This document shows positions 1-12,556 of a DNA stretch of 64,000 nucleotides, piece after piece. Position 1 is the first letter of the stretch. Every line of letters begins with the position of its first letter. The DNA comes from Lytechinus pictus (lineage: Eukaryota; Echinodermata; Echinoidea; Temnopleuroida; Toxopneustidae), in contig NC_087251.1 of assembly GCF_037042905.1 (NCBI RefSeq), positions 37,878,373 to 37,942,372 of the forward strand, written 5' to 3'. The translations under genes were made by a program, and so were the position numbers. A model generated the notes under the pieces. It did not search any database, was not told the DNA's origin, and saw nothing but the letters and a program-made list of their open reading frames with translations.

Positions 1-92
1 CATTAAAGATATAAAGAAAAAAACTTTTTTAATATGAGAAAACAAAGATGAACCAGAAAATATGTTGAAATTTGAACATTAAAAGTACTTAC

Positions 93-188
93 CTTTTCAG
101 TTGAACTGCCACTAGATTCACTCCGAAACAGCTGAGTGATAGATCCTGATCTTATGTGTCGAGTGAATGGTTTGACCGATGTCCCCAT
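93..188 (-). CDS. Candidate coding exon, unrecognised protein
   Basis: An open 32-codon stretch runs from an ATG at 188 down to a strong donor (AAAAG|GTAAGT, exon end 93). It is Ser/Thr-rich with several basic residues and I do not recognise it. No acceptor lies just upstream of the ATG, so it may be an initial exon. Alternatively only the last 13 codons are an internal exon after the acceptor-like sequence TCTATCACTCAG. It ends in phase 0, as does the exon at 3237-3461 on the same strand, so both could belong to one gene continuing beyond the left edge. Confidence 0.35.
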
Positions 189-2749
189 TATTACAGAAAC
201 AGATCAAGATTTAATTAATATAATTCTGAGAGCTTTTTTCCATTAAAGGTACATAATATAAGATCATAAGTAAATTCCTTCATCATTGAATGTAACTCCA
301 AAATTGATCCTTGTTCATGGATATTTTGTTTAATTGAATCACCAATGCAATGTTTCTAGCTCTGCTCACTACACGGTGTATCTAGTGTAATATTGGACTT
401 TAGCAAATAGTTTTACTTTTAAATGTACATGTGTACAAAGGCTAACCATAAATCTCCAAATAGCTTTTTATCATTCCACTGATCAGAATTGATAATGTAG
501 TCTTCTCAAAGAAGATGTAGTCTTCTCAAAGAAGAAAACAGGGAGAGAGACCATTTAAACACGATGAAATTTTCATTGTATTTAGCATTGTTATACAACA
601 TTGAAGTACAGTATGCTGTACTTTAATATTATTTCTATCTATGTACAGACCTGTATACAAGCATGTATACATGCTCAGCATGAAATTTGTCCATATTGTA
701 CCACACTCTACCCTGGTGAGGTAAATGGGGACCTGGCAGAAATTTATTTCTTGATACAGAGAGTCTATAACTGCTGTGCTAAAGCCACTGGGGTAAGAAG
801 TGTGAGGTTCTATATAAGCAATCATATTTATTATCATCATTTATCATTAGACTTTATACTGCAGGCGAGGGTCTGGATGAAGTAGATATTGCATATTGTA
901 TCATCGGAGGGAAAAAAACCAACAAAAAAATACAAAAATACAGCAAAACTTCAATCATTGCTCTGGAAAAGATACAGCAAAAAAAATTGCCAACTAGTCC
1001 ATGAAATGTAGACTAGAACTTATGCCTCTTTTTTAAATAGCTATCATAAGAGCATGAGCATGGGTGTTTGTATACTCTATACTGGTCTCAAGCACAATGG
1101 TCAACAAATCAATCAAAATACATGTTGGACAAGAAAATGAGAAGCAGCTAAGCACATAAATGTAGATGGAATCGCTCAATTTTTTTTAAAGAAGACATTG
1201 AATAGACTCTTATTTTGAGTCCTTGTTTTTTTTTTTTTAATTTGGTTACAATTTTGAAAATTTGAGATATTAATGACAAATACTAAAATGCATGCATCAT
1301 TTCTACAAGCCTGTATTTTGTTCTTAGTGACTTTACAAATCGAAATAAACCTAACTTTTGATCAAATTTTCGAAACTGAGTTTTCTGCATACCGGTACTG
1401 GTATTCTGAAAGCCTCTCATTATAACTCTATAGAATACCAATTTCAGATCAAATTCTTATTATTTAAAGAATAAGAGCATATCTAAATTTTGTACAAACC
1501 GGCACATCCCCATCCCTTGTGACACAAACAATTCTTTCTGTTACTAAAGCAGTCTCCAGAATGGTGCGAATTAAGAGGTCAATACCCTGACCTTAGGTAT
1601 ATGTTGTGCGCATGTGGCGTGTACATGCATCAATTGAATGATTTTATGAACTGGCAAAAACCATGGTTTATGCTGCTAAAAACTATGCGCATGGTTTTAC
1701 AAAGTGACTAAACACTTCTAAGATGCATACATGTACATGCATTGTGCTTTATTTCAAATATTGAAAACATGCATTTCAAATTCTGAACAACATTTCTATT
1801 TTCTAATTTGAAGGAAGAACATCCAATGCCTGATAACTTTAAAATTGGCTTGAAAAGGGAGATTGCAGTAGGGCATTTTCTGTGTAATTTCCAGGTATCA
1901 CGACATTTGCTCTGGCAACAATTGCTCCAGGCTTTATTTCGTCTAAGATATACACTGTAGGGTTAGGGCTACGGTTGCAATTTAGGGTTTTATCTTAGGT
2001 TTAGGATAGGGTATAGTGTTAAATCAAGGGTCCTTCCATTAGTGTGTGGAATTTAGAGTGAAGCAATTGTCTCCGGAGCACGTGTCATGGAACCGGTGTT
2101 GTATAGGGCGTTACATACATCCATGTGGATACAAAGTGAGCACTCCTACATGTTGACCACTTTAGGCGTCTCTTTTTGGTATGACTTTTATCCGAAAGAA
2201 AAGGAAGTGCATCCCTCACCAATTTCACCTGGAGGACGAGCCCCAATTTATTGATTATATGTCACCCCTATAAAGCTTTCGCCAAAGGATACTGACTTGG
2301 GGGAGAATACGAAGGTGTTAAAATCAATTCGACTTGCCTGTGCTAAACCAGCAATTATCATTACAACCGTAATTGATAAAGAACATATAGCACCCATAGT
2401 ACATGTATCGGATGTAAAGCACAATGTTCAGTATGTTTTTCAGGGCTGTGAAGTTTCCTTAAGTAGTTGAATGAACTTTTGCATCCCTGCCATAATCATA
2501 TTTTTGTTTTAATGACTTAAAAAATCTATCAAGTGATGTCCTTTCTGTATAACTCCGCTCTTTGTGTTTTAAAATAAAAGCCATTACATCTTGTCCATGA
2601 TTTTCAGCCTCCTCCACAATTCCTTTTTCATTATACATATTTGTTGCCCAAGCTTATTGTGCTTTTATACTAACTTGATCATTGATCATTTTTTGATCGC
2701 AAATACCTTCTAGAGAAGACCGGGAATGGTGTGGAAACAATATACAGGA
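189..2749. other. Gene-free stretch
   Basis: Apart from the SINE fragment near 700, I see only AT-rich sequence with short ORFs, homopolymer runs and scattered ACATGTACATG-type dinucleotide-rich words. A TTAGGGTTTTATCTTAGG-like degenerate patch lies near 1960-2010 and is too poor to call. No supported gene. Confidence 0.5.
695..790. repeat. Fragment of tRNA-derived SINE body
   Basis: The core TGAGGTAAATGGG and its flanks match the body of the fuller SINE at 32112-32385 (positions about 32240-32270). No box A or box B remains here. Confidence 0.5.
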
Positions 2750-3040
2750 GGGGCAACTGAAAAGTTTTGAGCCTAACATAGAACTTAGGATAAAGATATG
2801 AAGACCAGATTTGGTCCATAAAATCTTTCAATTTCTTAATCCCACCCCCCCCCCCCGATTTCTTGGTCATAGCTATATTGAGTCTGATTTTTAAATTTAG
2901 GAACCTGTAAAATATGACTAGATATTGCTATGGCCAAGGAAATGGTAGGATTAAGAAATAAGAAAGATTTTATGGCCCAAATTTGGTCTTGATATTTCAA
3001 TCCTTTCTATTTTAGGCTCAAAACTTTTCAGTTGTCCTTT
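2750..3040. mobile_element. MITE with about 100-bp inverted arms
   Basis: A 22-bp sequence at 2755-2776 recurs as its exact reverse complement at 3012-3033. Pairing continues inward imperfectly over roughly 100 bp on each side, through the ATTTGGTCC and CTTAATCC words. A run of about 12 C sits near the centre. No coding capacity: a non-autonomous foldback DNA element. Confidence 0.8.
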
Positions 3041-3236
3041 GTAGAGTCTATAGTGCATGAGCTGACTAAAAATGGCCACTGCCCTAGCCTAGAAGGCATT
3101 TTGCGAACTGTGACAAAGCAAATCATTATTTTCCCAAACTTAATTAGCAAAGTGCATGTATTTTGACAACTTATCGTAATCATTAACTGATATTTTTGTG
3201 ACCGAAAGTGTATGAAAGCATTTGACGATATCTCAC

Positions 3237-3461
3237 CTCGCATTCTTGCAATTCCCATTCTCCTCTGACAGTGTACTTGACGGGCAGGGGATTCTTAGTC
3301 TTGGTGTACAGACCCCGCTGTGCAGGCACAAACCCGTTCTCCCTCGACTTCTCGTACACCTTCTCCGACTTGGCTGTCCAGGATTTGATGGGCTGAGGCT
3401 TGAGTTGCCTCGGACCTCCTCCTGAGGTCGTTGACCCCAAGTGTCCCTTGATGACCATCAT
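3237..3461 (-). CDS. Coding exon of unrecognised gene
   Basis: A 75-codon stretch runs from two consecutive ATGs (3461, 3458) to a donor (TGCGAG|GTGAGA). The encoded segment is basic, rich in Lys/Pro/Gly, and includes GGGPRQLKPQPIKSW and GLYTKTKNPLPVKYTVRGEW. GC content is clearly higher than the flanks, as expected of a real exon. A possible acceptor (CGCCGCAG) at 3474 would extend the exon by four codons in phase 0. I do not recognise the family. It could be the first coding exon of a minus-strand gene whose next exon is 93-188. Exon reality is fairly likely; gene membership is inference. Confidence 0.5.
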
Positions 3462-3499
3462 GGCAGCTGGTTTCTGCGGCGGCGATTCAACTCTCGTCA

Positions 3500-6400
3500 A
3501 TTAAAAATGACCGCTTCATCATTGTCATCAATATCTATGCTTGCACCTCTGATTATAATATCCCGTTTACAGTGAATAATTGACTGTCTGACATCAAGGT
3601 CTCCACTAGTCAATGAACGGTTTTTATAGAAGCTACAAAATCTAAAATTACATTCCAGTAATAAGTCTGTATGGCATGTTTTGGCAGTTTCAGTAATCAC
3701 TTCATGAATATTTAAATAGCCGTCTGGCAACCGAGCATGCCGAATTCCATACACAGTATGCTACCAATTGCATTTCTGGATCAATATCTCATTATAATGA
3801 ATAACTTCATCACTGGTTTCATGCATATTGTGTTATTCATTTATACACAGATCTTAAATGGTGCAAGGATGATGTCTCCCACCATGCAGGAGAAGTTAAA
3901 CTGGAAATAATTGAAGTCAAAATGTGTTTCGAATCTCTGCAATGGCGAGTTGAAAGTTCTTCATCCGCTGTTGAATTGATTTTCTATGAATCTGAAAGTG
4001 AGAAAGAAAGAAAGAAAGTAGAATACTATTATTGTTGGGGGTACCACATTACGTACAATAAAAAAAACTGGTAAAATGTGAGTCAGCTGGTAGAAAACAG
4101 ATAATACTAAAAAATGAAGATTTTTACTCCATTTATTTAATGATTTATTTCACCATTCAACTAGACCCACTTTAGTGGTGGTCGCTGTTTCACGGCATTA
4201 CAAAGTTTTAACAGGCAGATTTAGTGGTCTTTAAGCCAAAAGTGAAGTCCATCAATGAATAACAATATGATATTAGCAAATCTTTGAAAACAAACTACAT
4301 GTAAATTGTAATACATGTATTTAACAAAAATAAGAATGATTAATGTAAATCATGCAAATAAAACAAGGTTAAAGATGGTATTGCAAATGCAATTCCTCTT
4401 TGCAAGGAGTTAGTTTTGACACACTTTTCATTTGAAATTAATGGACGGAAGCAGTGTTTTTATGATGAGTGGTGGTCAGAAATCTTCTGTGCCAATTAGA
4501 CCCATACCACTATAGCTATAACACCGGTTCATTTGTCAAATTAAGATGATTTTCAGTGCCATTTTTACATGTTTGCATCGATACATAGGCCTGTACATGT
4601 AATAGATTACATAATTTATTTATGATGCAAGAATTTATTTGAAATTTTTTTTTGGGTACACTCATAAAGTCTGGTCACATACTTCTCATACAGATTCATT
4701 ACAAATCAGTGTGTGAAACATTGATTTTAAAACCCTTTAATATACAAAATAAATGAATTATTTATACATGATGATTCTTACATGTAATTTGATGGTCTAT
4801 TTATTGATAATATTGGGAATAGTAAAAAACACTGCTCTTTACCAGTGCATTGATTCACTACAAGTCTACACGCAGACCACTGACAAAACCCTCCTACAAG
4901 TAGGCCTACATGTTTGGGATACAATATGTAACACTTGTTTACAATTTAAATGAAAATAACACCTTTGAAAATATGCTTTCCATCTTTACCAGAGCATGAT
5001 CATTTTATCATTGTAACTATCAAATACCACTTCCCAGATTTTACGAACCAATGGTGAAATCCCTATTCTATGGGGCATATGTCGCTCACATGGATTTAGA
5101 TCCTAATCTAAAGAGATTTAGGAAGAGTTTTGAACAACTTTACAAGTAGATTTCCTGTTCTATTCTTCTGTTTACAATCAAAGGGAAAAGAGACTGCAAT
5201 CTTTGATCAAACAATCCAACCTTTCCCCTTTATCCTCCACCCCCCCCCAAAAAAAATGACTGAAAATTGATAAAGATCCATCCTTTAGAGATTCTTTTGG
5301 GCTTTAAGTATTTCTAATACAAAATTATTCAGATTAAATACAGGAAAGCACCCCTCCCCTCCCACCACCCAAATAATATGAATAATAATTGAAAAACTAG
5401 AACATCTAGTTAAAAAGAGATGAAATTATGCAAACAGAATTGATTTTTAATGCAGACAATGATGAATTGCTATGGTTGTTCTCCCTCAATGGCTAATTTC
5501 TATTCATTGTTGTCCTTTACAAAGGAACCCACGGGACCATTTCTCATGAATTGAAAATGGGCTTTTGATAGCAGCATAACAAAGAACAAGATGGATGTGG
5601 TTGTATCGTATTTAGTAGATAGGCCTAAATGCACTCAATTGTATGGTGATAGTTATAAAAAGTTCTTAAAAGCCTGTACATTTATACTTAATTCCATTTT
5701 TTTCCAGTATAAAGTTGTGTATAAATAAAGTATATACATTTAGGTAGCCAATATACAAATGTAGCAACAGGATTTTTTTTATCGAATTCCGAACTATATT
5801 ACACATTTGGCAGTCAAATATTGAAACTTTCTGGACATTATGAAATTAAATAGTTTTCTTCACCATTGAAACAGTTGGAATAAAGTTTCGTTCGTAATCA
5901 TTAATGATGAGCACAGAAAAGTTTTGAAATGTTTTGATTTCTTCAATTGGTTGGCCTATTTACATGTATAACCACAATCACATGCGTCTCAACGTGTACA
6001 AATTACATGTATGTACCTTTCCACAAATTGTAAATGGTAAAAGAAGCTAAAACTGAAAGCAAAATGAAGTTATGATTCAACCATCCTTTGCAATAGGTAA
6101 AAATCTGGAATTAATCAACAGAAATAAGTTATTCTGAAAGTAATTACAAAAAAGAGGAAAAGAGCCATTCACATTGATCAATCTACATTTGCTGCTCCCC
6201 AACCAGGATGAAAAATGACAAACTTGGTTATTTGAATGCCCGCTTGTACCCCATCATTGTCCCTAATTAAAAGGGGCTACATGTAATGCTCTGTAGGCCT
6301 ACTGAGCACAGATTACAGAGTACTGGTATTTACTACCAATATGTGTACAAGCTGGACAACACTAAAAGTAAAACACTATTGGCTAATGATAGCACTAATA

Positions 6401-7345
6401 ATAATCAGGCCTGCTAATAATAAAGACAATCTGCAATAAATCATTGATTGCACAAGGAGCTCACCGCAAACAGCTGGAGAGATAGCACATGCAGTTGTCA
6501 TGGTGATGATGACAGCGGAAGATAGAAAATCTTTTAGGAAGAGAGTGGAATATTGAAAGTCTTGCAGGGGGCAACATATTATTCAAACTTCACCAATTTG
6601 AATGAAAATTGCAAAGGCTATTTAAATTGCTACAAGAACTGTAGATGTAGACCTAAAATACTTAGCAAACACTGTAGTCCTACGGTGATCAGGTAGTAAT
6701 GTTACAATTATGTATTACAAACCAAAGCCTAGAACTGACAGGCCTGTCAAATACCAGCCATCAAAACCGGCAAATGAGGAAAGAAACTTGGCTTAAACAT
6801 ACTCTGTTTTCTTGGTACTTAACAATGATCAGACCAAACTGATGTGCTCAAGTGAACTTAAAATTTGAAAGATACTCCAGACATCATTCTTAGCTTTCAC
6901 TCTTCCCTATTATCTGAAGGACATTCCACCTCCACCAACTGTATTGATCCTACCTGAAGGTCTAATCCTCAGACCAAACAGTTTTACTTCTTCGCCAAGA
7001 AGCCATGAACACAACACCCTAAGTAAATATACCCTTTCATTCATATTCTTCCCTGCATAAATTTGTTTTGGGAAGAAGACTGGCCTCTTCAGAAGCTACC
7101 CAACACTTGTGAAGAAGGTTACAATTAGTGCTATGAAAAGAAATGATGATAGATTTGCGTCTGGATTCTAAAGGATACATGGGTGTTTTTGCTCGAGAAA
7201 TCCCCCCTTTTCTGCAATTTGACACTTAAAATTTCTTGGGAAGTGGGTGATAAATACCTGGCTTTACTTTTGAATAACAATACTCTTACATTTATCTCTC
7301 TATGGAGAAAATTGTGAACAAAAAAATCTTTAAGTTTTCCATACT
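3500..7345. other. Gene-free stretch
   Basis: AT-rich sequence with a short (GAAA)n run near 4003-4018, C-rich runs near 5235 and 5350, and only short incidental ORFs. Probably intronic for the minus-strand gene represented at 93-188 and 3237-3461, if that gene starts near 10 kb. Confidence 0.45.
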
Positions 7346-7518
7346 GGTGGGTGTCTCATAAAAGCTGTTTGTACGAATGACTGGTAACCCTCTCTTATGT
7401 ACTTAATCAACACTTATTAAAATATATGGTGTACATCATTTACCACAAGAAAGGATCACCAGTTGTTTGTAAAGTTTTTTACAAGTAACTTATGAACAGC
7501 TTTATGGAACACCCATCA
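7346..7518. mobile_element. Palindromic MITE, GGGTGTYTCATAAAGC family
   Basis: The left end GGGTGTCTCATAAAAGCTG and right end CAGCTTTATGGAACACCC are inverted. A fuller copy lies at 45591-45760 and a partial copy at 38920-39045, so this is a dispersed family rather than a chance palindrome. Confidence 0.75.
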
Positions 7519-8530
7519 GGTATCATACAGCCAGTAATTTGGGGACCAAACTACATGTAACTGTACAACATTTTGGGCATTTGTTTGAAGAAAAAAGATC
7601 AGTCAATTTTATGATGAGTATAATCATAATTAATTTTTTTTATGGGGGGTGTAGTAGACCTGACACAGCCTGTATGGTATCAGGAAGCAAGTGGTAGGCA
7701 CATAATTGAATTGTGTCAGTCTTGCAAAATGAATTCTACAGATCCCAGGCAAGGGAAGAGACTGTTTCAAAAAGCTGTTTGTAAGCAAGTCATTATCTAC
7801 TTAATACATAGCTGGTGACCAAATTCTTGTGCTTCTTGTACTTTACAAATTCTGTTTTAACACACGGTAAAAGTGAACATTCTACAATTCTGTTTGAATC
7901 TTGAAAATAACACCTTTTCTCAATTCAAATGCTTGTTGACAAAAAGAATTATAATCTAACTTTATCTGATCTGATCCAAATGACTATGTCACAGAATTGT
8001 GATTTACCCTATTGGATGTGCAACAGAATTGCATGTGTCAGTAATGGTAATTGAAATTAAATTGAGTGAGAACTACATGTACATGTGGTCTCAGCAGATT
8101 TTAGAAACCTAGCTTTTGTTTCAGTCTAGCATGAGAATGACTTTTTCTGAAATCATACAATCAAACATGTACATGTACATATGTAGGCCTAAACCAGTGG
8201 CGGAGAGGAGGAGTTTAACAAACAAACAGAAGAAAGGACATTTTTAAAATAAGTGTTGATCCCGGTGTCAAATGACAAACAAACTAAAAACAAAACAGAC
8301 AACCCAACAAAAATTAACAGCCATTAAAACAGACAAAAGGTTCTGGTATGAGTGAATCTATACTAGACCCCTCTATTTATTTTTAAAAACATATCTCAAA
8401 TGATCACATCACATTTATTTACATGAAACGTCAACGTAAGTGTACTGTACATAGGTTTTAATACAATACCAAGGTACGATAATACGCCAGTGGCGGACTG
8501 TACCAGACTGGAAGAAGTAACTAACTAAGA

Positions 8531-9440
8531 CACCGTTCTCACTACCTTCTTAAAACTAGTTTACTGGAAACTAGTCTAACGTGTAGTGAGAATGGTCGAA
8601 AGGATTTTGGAAGCGATCTTCCAAACCGGTTCAGAAAACCACCTCGCAATGTAGTTTTCAAGATCGCTTTGCCTCGTTTAACTGGTTTTAGCGTAAGTGA
8701 GCACACCACTGTTCTTCGGGAAGCAATCTTCGCACACCTTGAGCGCGCTACTCCACATGACGGGTGTAGAATGCCTACCCTGCGGTTTCGAATTTCACGT
8801 GAAATGTGTCGCCCCACTGAGAGCATTTCCATAGCAACAAGATCGCTTTACGTGAAGTGATTTTGAAAACTACTTTCGTGTGATCAAGTGGGAACGCTAG
8901 CAAAGCGATCTTCCAAACTGGTTTCCGGCAAGAGTTCCATATGCACCCCCACTAAAATTGAAAATAAAAACATAGAGAAGGTTTAGAATAATATATCTAG
9001 CCCTTATATAGAACATATATGATGGGGGAGTGGAAATACATACCAATTAAAATATGGCTTTATTCTGTCAAATTTTGAGCAGGATCTAGTGCGTGTAATT
9101 GTCCATAGACATCGGTTTATTTAGTCAGTAAAGGGTCTGTGAGTCTAGACTAGACAAACTATCGGCTGATAATCGTTAAAATACCCCTTCTAGTATCAGC
9201 GCTTCTCGCTAGCATAGCGGGAAGAGGTCTTGAGACTCGACTGTAGATAAAATGAGGTGAGTTCGAGTCCCAACTAAGGTAAGCAAGAGTGACAAAAGTC
9301 AGAAAAATCTTAAGTTAATGAACTGGAAAGTCTGGAAGTCTAAACAATCTTCTGTTATTTTTGGTGTGGGTGCATATGGAACTCTTTCCCTGGTCTCCTT
9401 TCCTGAATCGGTTTCCAGTAAACTAGTTTTTAGAAAGCAT
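8531..9440. mobile_element. Composite inverted-repeat DNA element
   Basis: The sequence AACTAGTTTACTGGAAAC near 8553-8571 is matched in reverse complement near 9410-9430, giving terminal arms of about 27 bp. Inside the left end a second pair, ACCGTTCTCACTAC (about 8532-8545) and GTAGTGAGAATGGT (8583-8596), forms a tight hairpin. The word AGTTCCATATGCACCC near 8930-8948 is inverted again near 9368-9386. The block carries repeated GCGATCTTCCAAAC words but no transposase. It looks like a non-autonomous, possibly nested, foldback element. Confidence 0.55.
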
Positions 9441-9921
9441 AATGAGATCGGCCTCTTAGGATTACATTTAATAGGATTAGGATAGCACCAAAAATTTAAC
9501 AGAAAATGTCTGTCTTTGTTTACTTCCAATCTCTCCTCCATGAATTGTGATTGAAATGTACGGAACAGAGACCAAAGAATTCAGTCTAGATAAGACCCAA
9601 AACATCAAGAAAAGTTCAAAGACTTACTCTCTATTTTGTTAAATCTAAACGGACTCTCCCCCTCCCCCCCAACAAATTTGTAAACCCTCTCTCTCTCCTC
9701 AGTCTGCGTGCAGTTGCTCAGGTCCGACAACGGGGTTCTCCTCATTACCACACGGATCGTTGCGGCATGCGGCGTGCCCAAAGCTTAGCCCCCGTCGAGG
9801 CACGCGTCCAACATCAACTCTAATTAAACTAGTTTTATAAATTCCAACTGGAATTTTAGAATATTCAAGAGAACAAAATACATAATAAATTGAGTAACAG
9901 ATGTGTAAAAACTTAACTTAC

Positions 9922-10150
9922 CAGACAACAAGTATTTCATTTCGATCTTTAATAAAACAAATCACATTCCAACGGGGAGGACAGTTCACGATCGCGTCAG
10001 TCTTGACTTTAGCTCTGTCAGCTCCGTCGGCTTCGCTATGGGGGTAAAGCAAAGGGGTAAACAATGCACACCACTAATCCGGCATACGGGTGCATTGAAA
10101 CCAGGCAAGTGGCGTTCAAAGCAACGGCGATCAATTTTCAAAACATATTC
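9922..10150 (-). other. Candidate first exon and promoter (minus)
   Basis: A locally GC- and CpG-richer block ends on the minus strand with an excellent donor (TTGTCTG|GTAAGTT, exon end 9922). An ATG at 9940 lies seven codons before it, so this could be a 5'UTR exon or one with a very short coding tip. It may start the gene containing 3237-3461 and 93-188. No TATA box seen. The opposite-strand ORF at 10038-10292 is not supported as a gene. Confidence 0.3.
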
Positions 10151-10299
10151 AAGCGGGTATAAAACAGCGTGCTGGCGCTGTGTTAGAATGAATGTCCACT
10201 ACCCATTGAATGGCGTCACAATTCCGACGCCACTTTTGTCGGCGGAAGAGTGTGGATCGCAAAGTTCTCAAATCTCAACAAAAATTAAATAAACTGATA

Positions 10300-12408
10300 A
10301 TCTGAAATCAACATTTTCAGATTAAGGGTGTGAACAATGCCCGGGAGTAAAGTGATGGTGCTGGGACTTTGGAATCTTAAATAAAAAAAATTTAAAATGG
10401 GAACAGCAAAAACCGAAAAGATCTCCTCTTATATAAAGAGGAGAAAAATGCTCGTTTTATTTTGACACAAAGCTACAAATTTTTTAAAATCTCATGCCAT
10501 TTTCTGGCTTGGCATCAACACGCACTCAGTCTTTCTCTTTTATTTGCATACAATTTAGAACGATCTAATCCAAAGGTCATTTGATATAGCTAGCGCCTTA
10601 TTCCTTTCGGTCACAAAGCGCTGCAAACACACTACTCCATGTTTGGGTCAGCGTATAGTCTATACAATATTATTCATTGTCCTTTAATAAGCAAATTTCA
10701 AACTTCTCTCTTTATCTTTCTCTCTCTATGTGTATATATATAGAGAGAGAGAGAAAAAAAAATGACATAATTAAATTAATAAAATTTTCTTCCATTTTCT
10801 TTTTTTTCGATTAGTTTGTTAATTATTTTCTTTCCTTGATGGAGAACATATATGGAGAGAGAGAGTATAACAAAAAATATTATATAACAATTTTCTGGGG
10901 GCAAATCATTCGGGAAGAACATGTTAAACTCATTGACGATCGTCTTTGTACAATCATGCTCATAAGTGAGCACGCCATAAAAAAAATCACTAAAAATTCA
11001 CAAGGGGCCATGTATTTTTGGAAAATTTGTGATTCAGGATCTTGATAATTTGTTTTCTGGTTATAAGTGATATTCAGCAGTTAACCAATTACCCCTCTTT
11101 TAATAATATATGATTTAGTAAGCTCATAATGATAACTAATAGTTACTGTTTCTTACGTTTTAAATTTCCAATCTGTTAAATTATTGAATAATTATTAATA
11201 AGTTTAATTTCAGAAACTTGTTCGTTTTCCGAATATAAGAGTTTGAAATCAATATGATGGTTGAGTTGTGAACAAAGAATATGTATAAAACGAAACAGCA
11301 AATATTGAGTGTTATTTGTAAATTTTGAAAAGCATTACAATACATTGATAATCGACATGCTTACTCACTTGACAAATGAATCGTATTTCTCATTAGTTGG
11401 TAAAAGAAACATAATAGAAAAGTTAACCCCCCCTTCTCCCCCACCCACCCCCTCTCTCTCTCATTCCCTCTTCCTTTTATTCACCTCTCTTCCTCACTCC
11501 CCCTCCTTTTCTTCACAAAGATAAATGATTTCATTGTCTACTCTATCTACCCAAGGCCTTTCTCATCACTTTCAACTTTTATAATTATGTTAAAATATAA
11601 TAGATATTTATTACGGATATTCATAATTGCTTCATCAAGAAGACCACTCAAGGACGAACTAGAATTATGGTACACATTTAGAGGTTGCCCCTCTCCCACC
11701 TCTCTCAGTTACTACAGATTTTTCACCGTAATCAGTTATTATTTTTATCTAGGAACCGTACTAAGCTGAAGTGCTACCATTCAGAACTTTGCTAAACCAT
11801 TTTCGGACATTCTTTGGCTATATTATTTTGTCACCTATGTTTCTCACGATTTTTGTGAGCAGCAAGCCTACTATAGCCATGTTTGACTTGTATAGTGCAA
11901 ATTAAGAGTGACACTGCACGGACTTTAGTGAGGATTAGTTCCAGTGATGAATAGACGGAGGTTCTATTCAGGATCTACTTATCTTTGACTTACCAACTTG
12001 AAACAATAACATTAAAGAAGATTACGCCTCATTCTTTGGTCATCCTTCCATTGTTCTCCCTGGACTGCGCCAAGGTTCTAAATACATACAATGCATTATG
12101 AAAACATGACGTCATTATTTACAATTTTTTTTGTCATTATCCCAGTATTTTATTTTTCGTGACCGTGTTTCGATTTTTCGTTCGCACGTGATGAAAAAAC
12201 ACAATATGACATGAGTTCAGTACATGGTGTTTTGAACCTGCTCATTACAAATAAATTTTGTAATGACATCCATGCACTTTGGTCCGTATGTTGGTTCATC
12301 ACCTCTGGAAATATGGTCTTTAATTTAGCCACCTTTCAGTTCCAAGTGCAACATAACCTCTTTTAATAATTTACTCTCCAAGGATTTAATATAAATCCAG
12401 ATCGGCAG
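10300..12408. other. Gene-free stretch
   Basis: Contains a small hairpin at about 10423-10445 (CTCCTCTTATATAAAGAGGAG), a TA/GA simple repeat at 10730-10757, and a C/T-rich patch at 11427-11515. No coding exon with splice support. Confidence 0.45.
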
Positions 12409-12556
12409 TGAATAGTGACCAACCAAATATTAGATTTAGATTTAAACTTGTGGATTTAAAATATAGAGCTAAAAATAGTTGAATTGAAATCTTTTGAGAT
12501 TTAAAGTTCAACCCCTCAGATAAAAATAAATCTTATATTCGACTGGTCACTATTCA
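12409..12556. mobile_element. Short palindromic MITE
   Basis: GTGAATAGTGACCA at 12409-12422 is matched by TGGTCACTATTCAC at 12543-12556. Imperfect pairing of ATTTA-rich sequence continues inward. About 148 bp, no coding capacity. Confidence 0.7.

Noticed and set aside
9180..9290. tRNA-like box B (GAGTTCGAGTCCC) near 9260
   Set aside because: No convincing box A at the right distance and no cloverleaf; it sits inside an inverted-repeat element.
10038..10292. 84-residue plus ORF starting MGVKQRGKQ
   Set aside because: No family resemblance; overlaps a candidate minus-strand 5' exon and has no splice or promoter support of its own.
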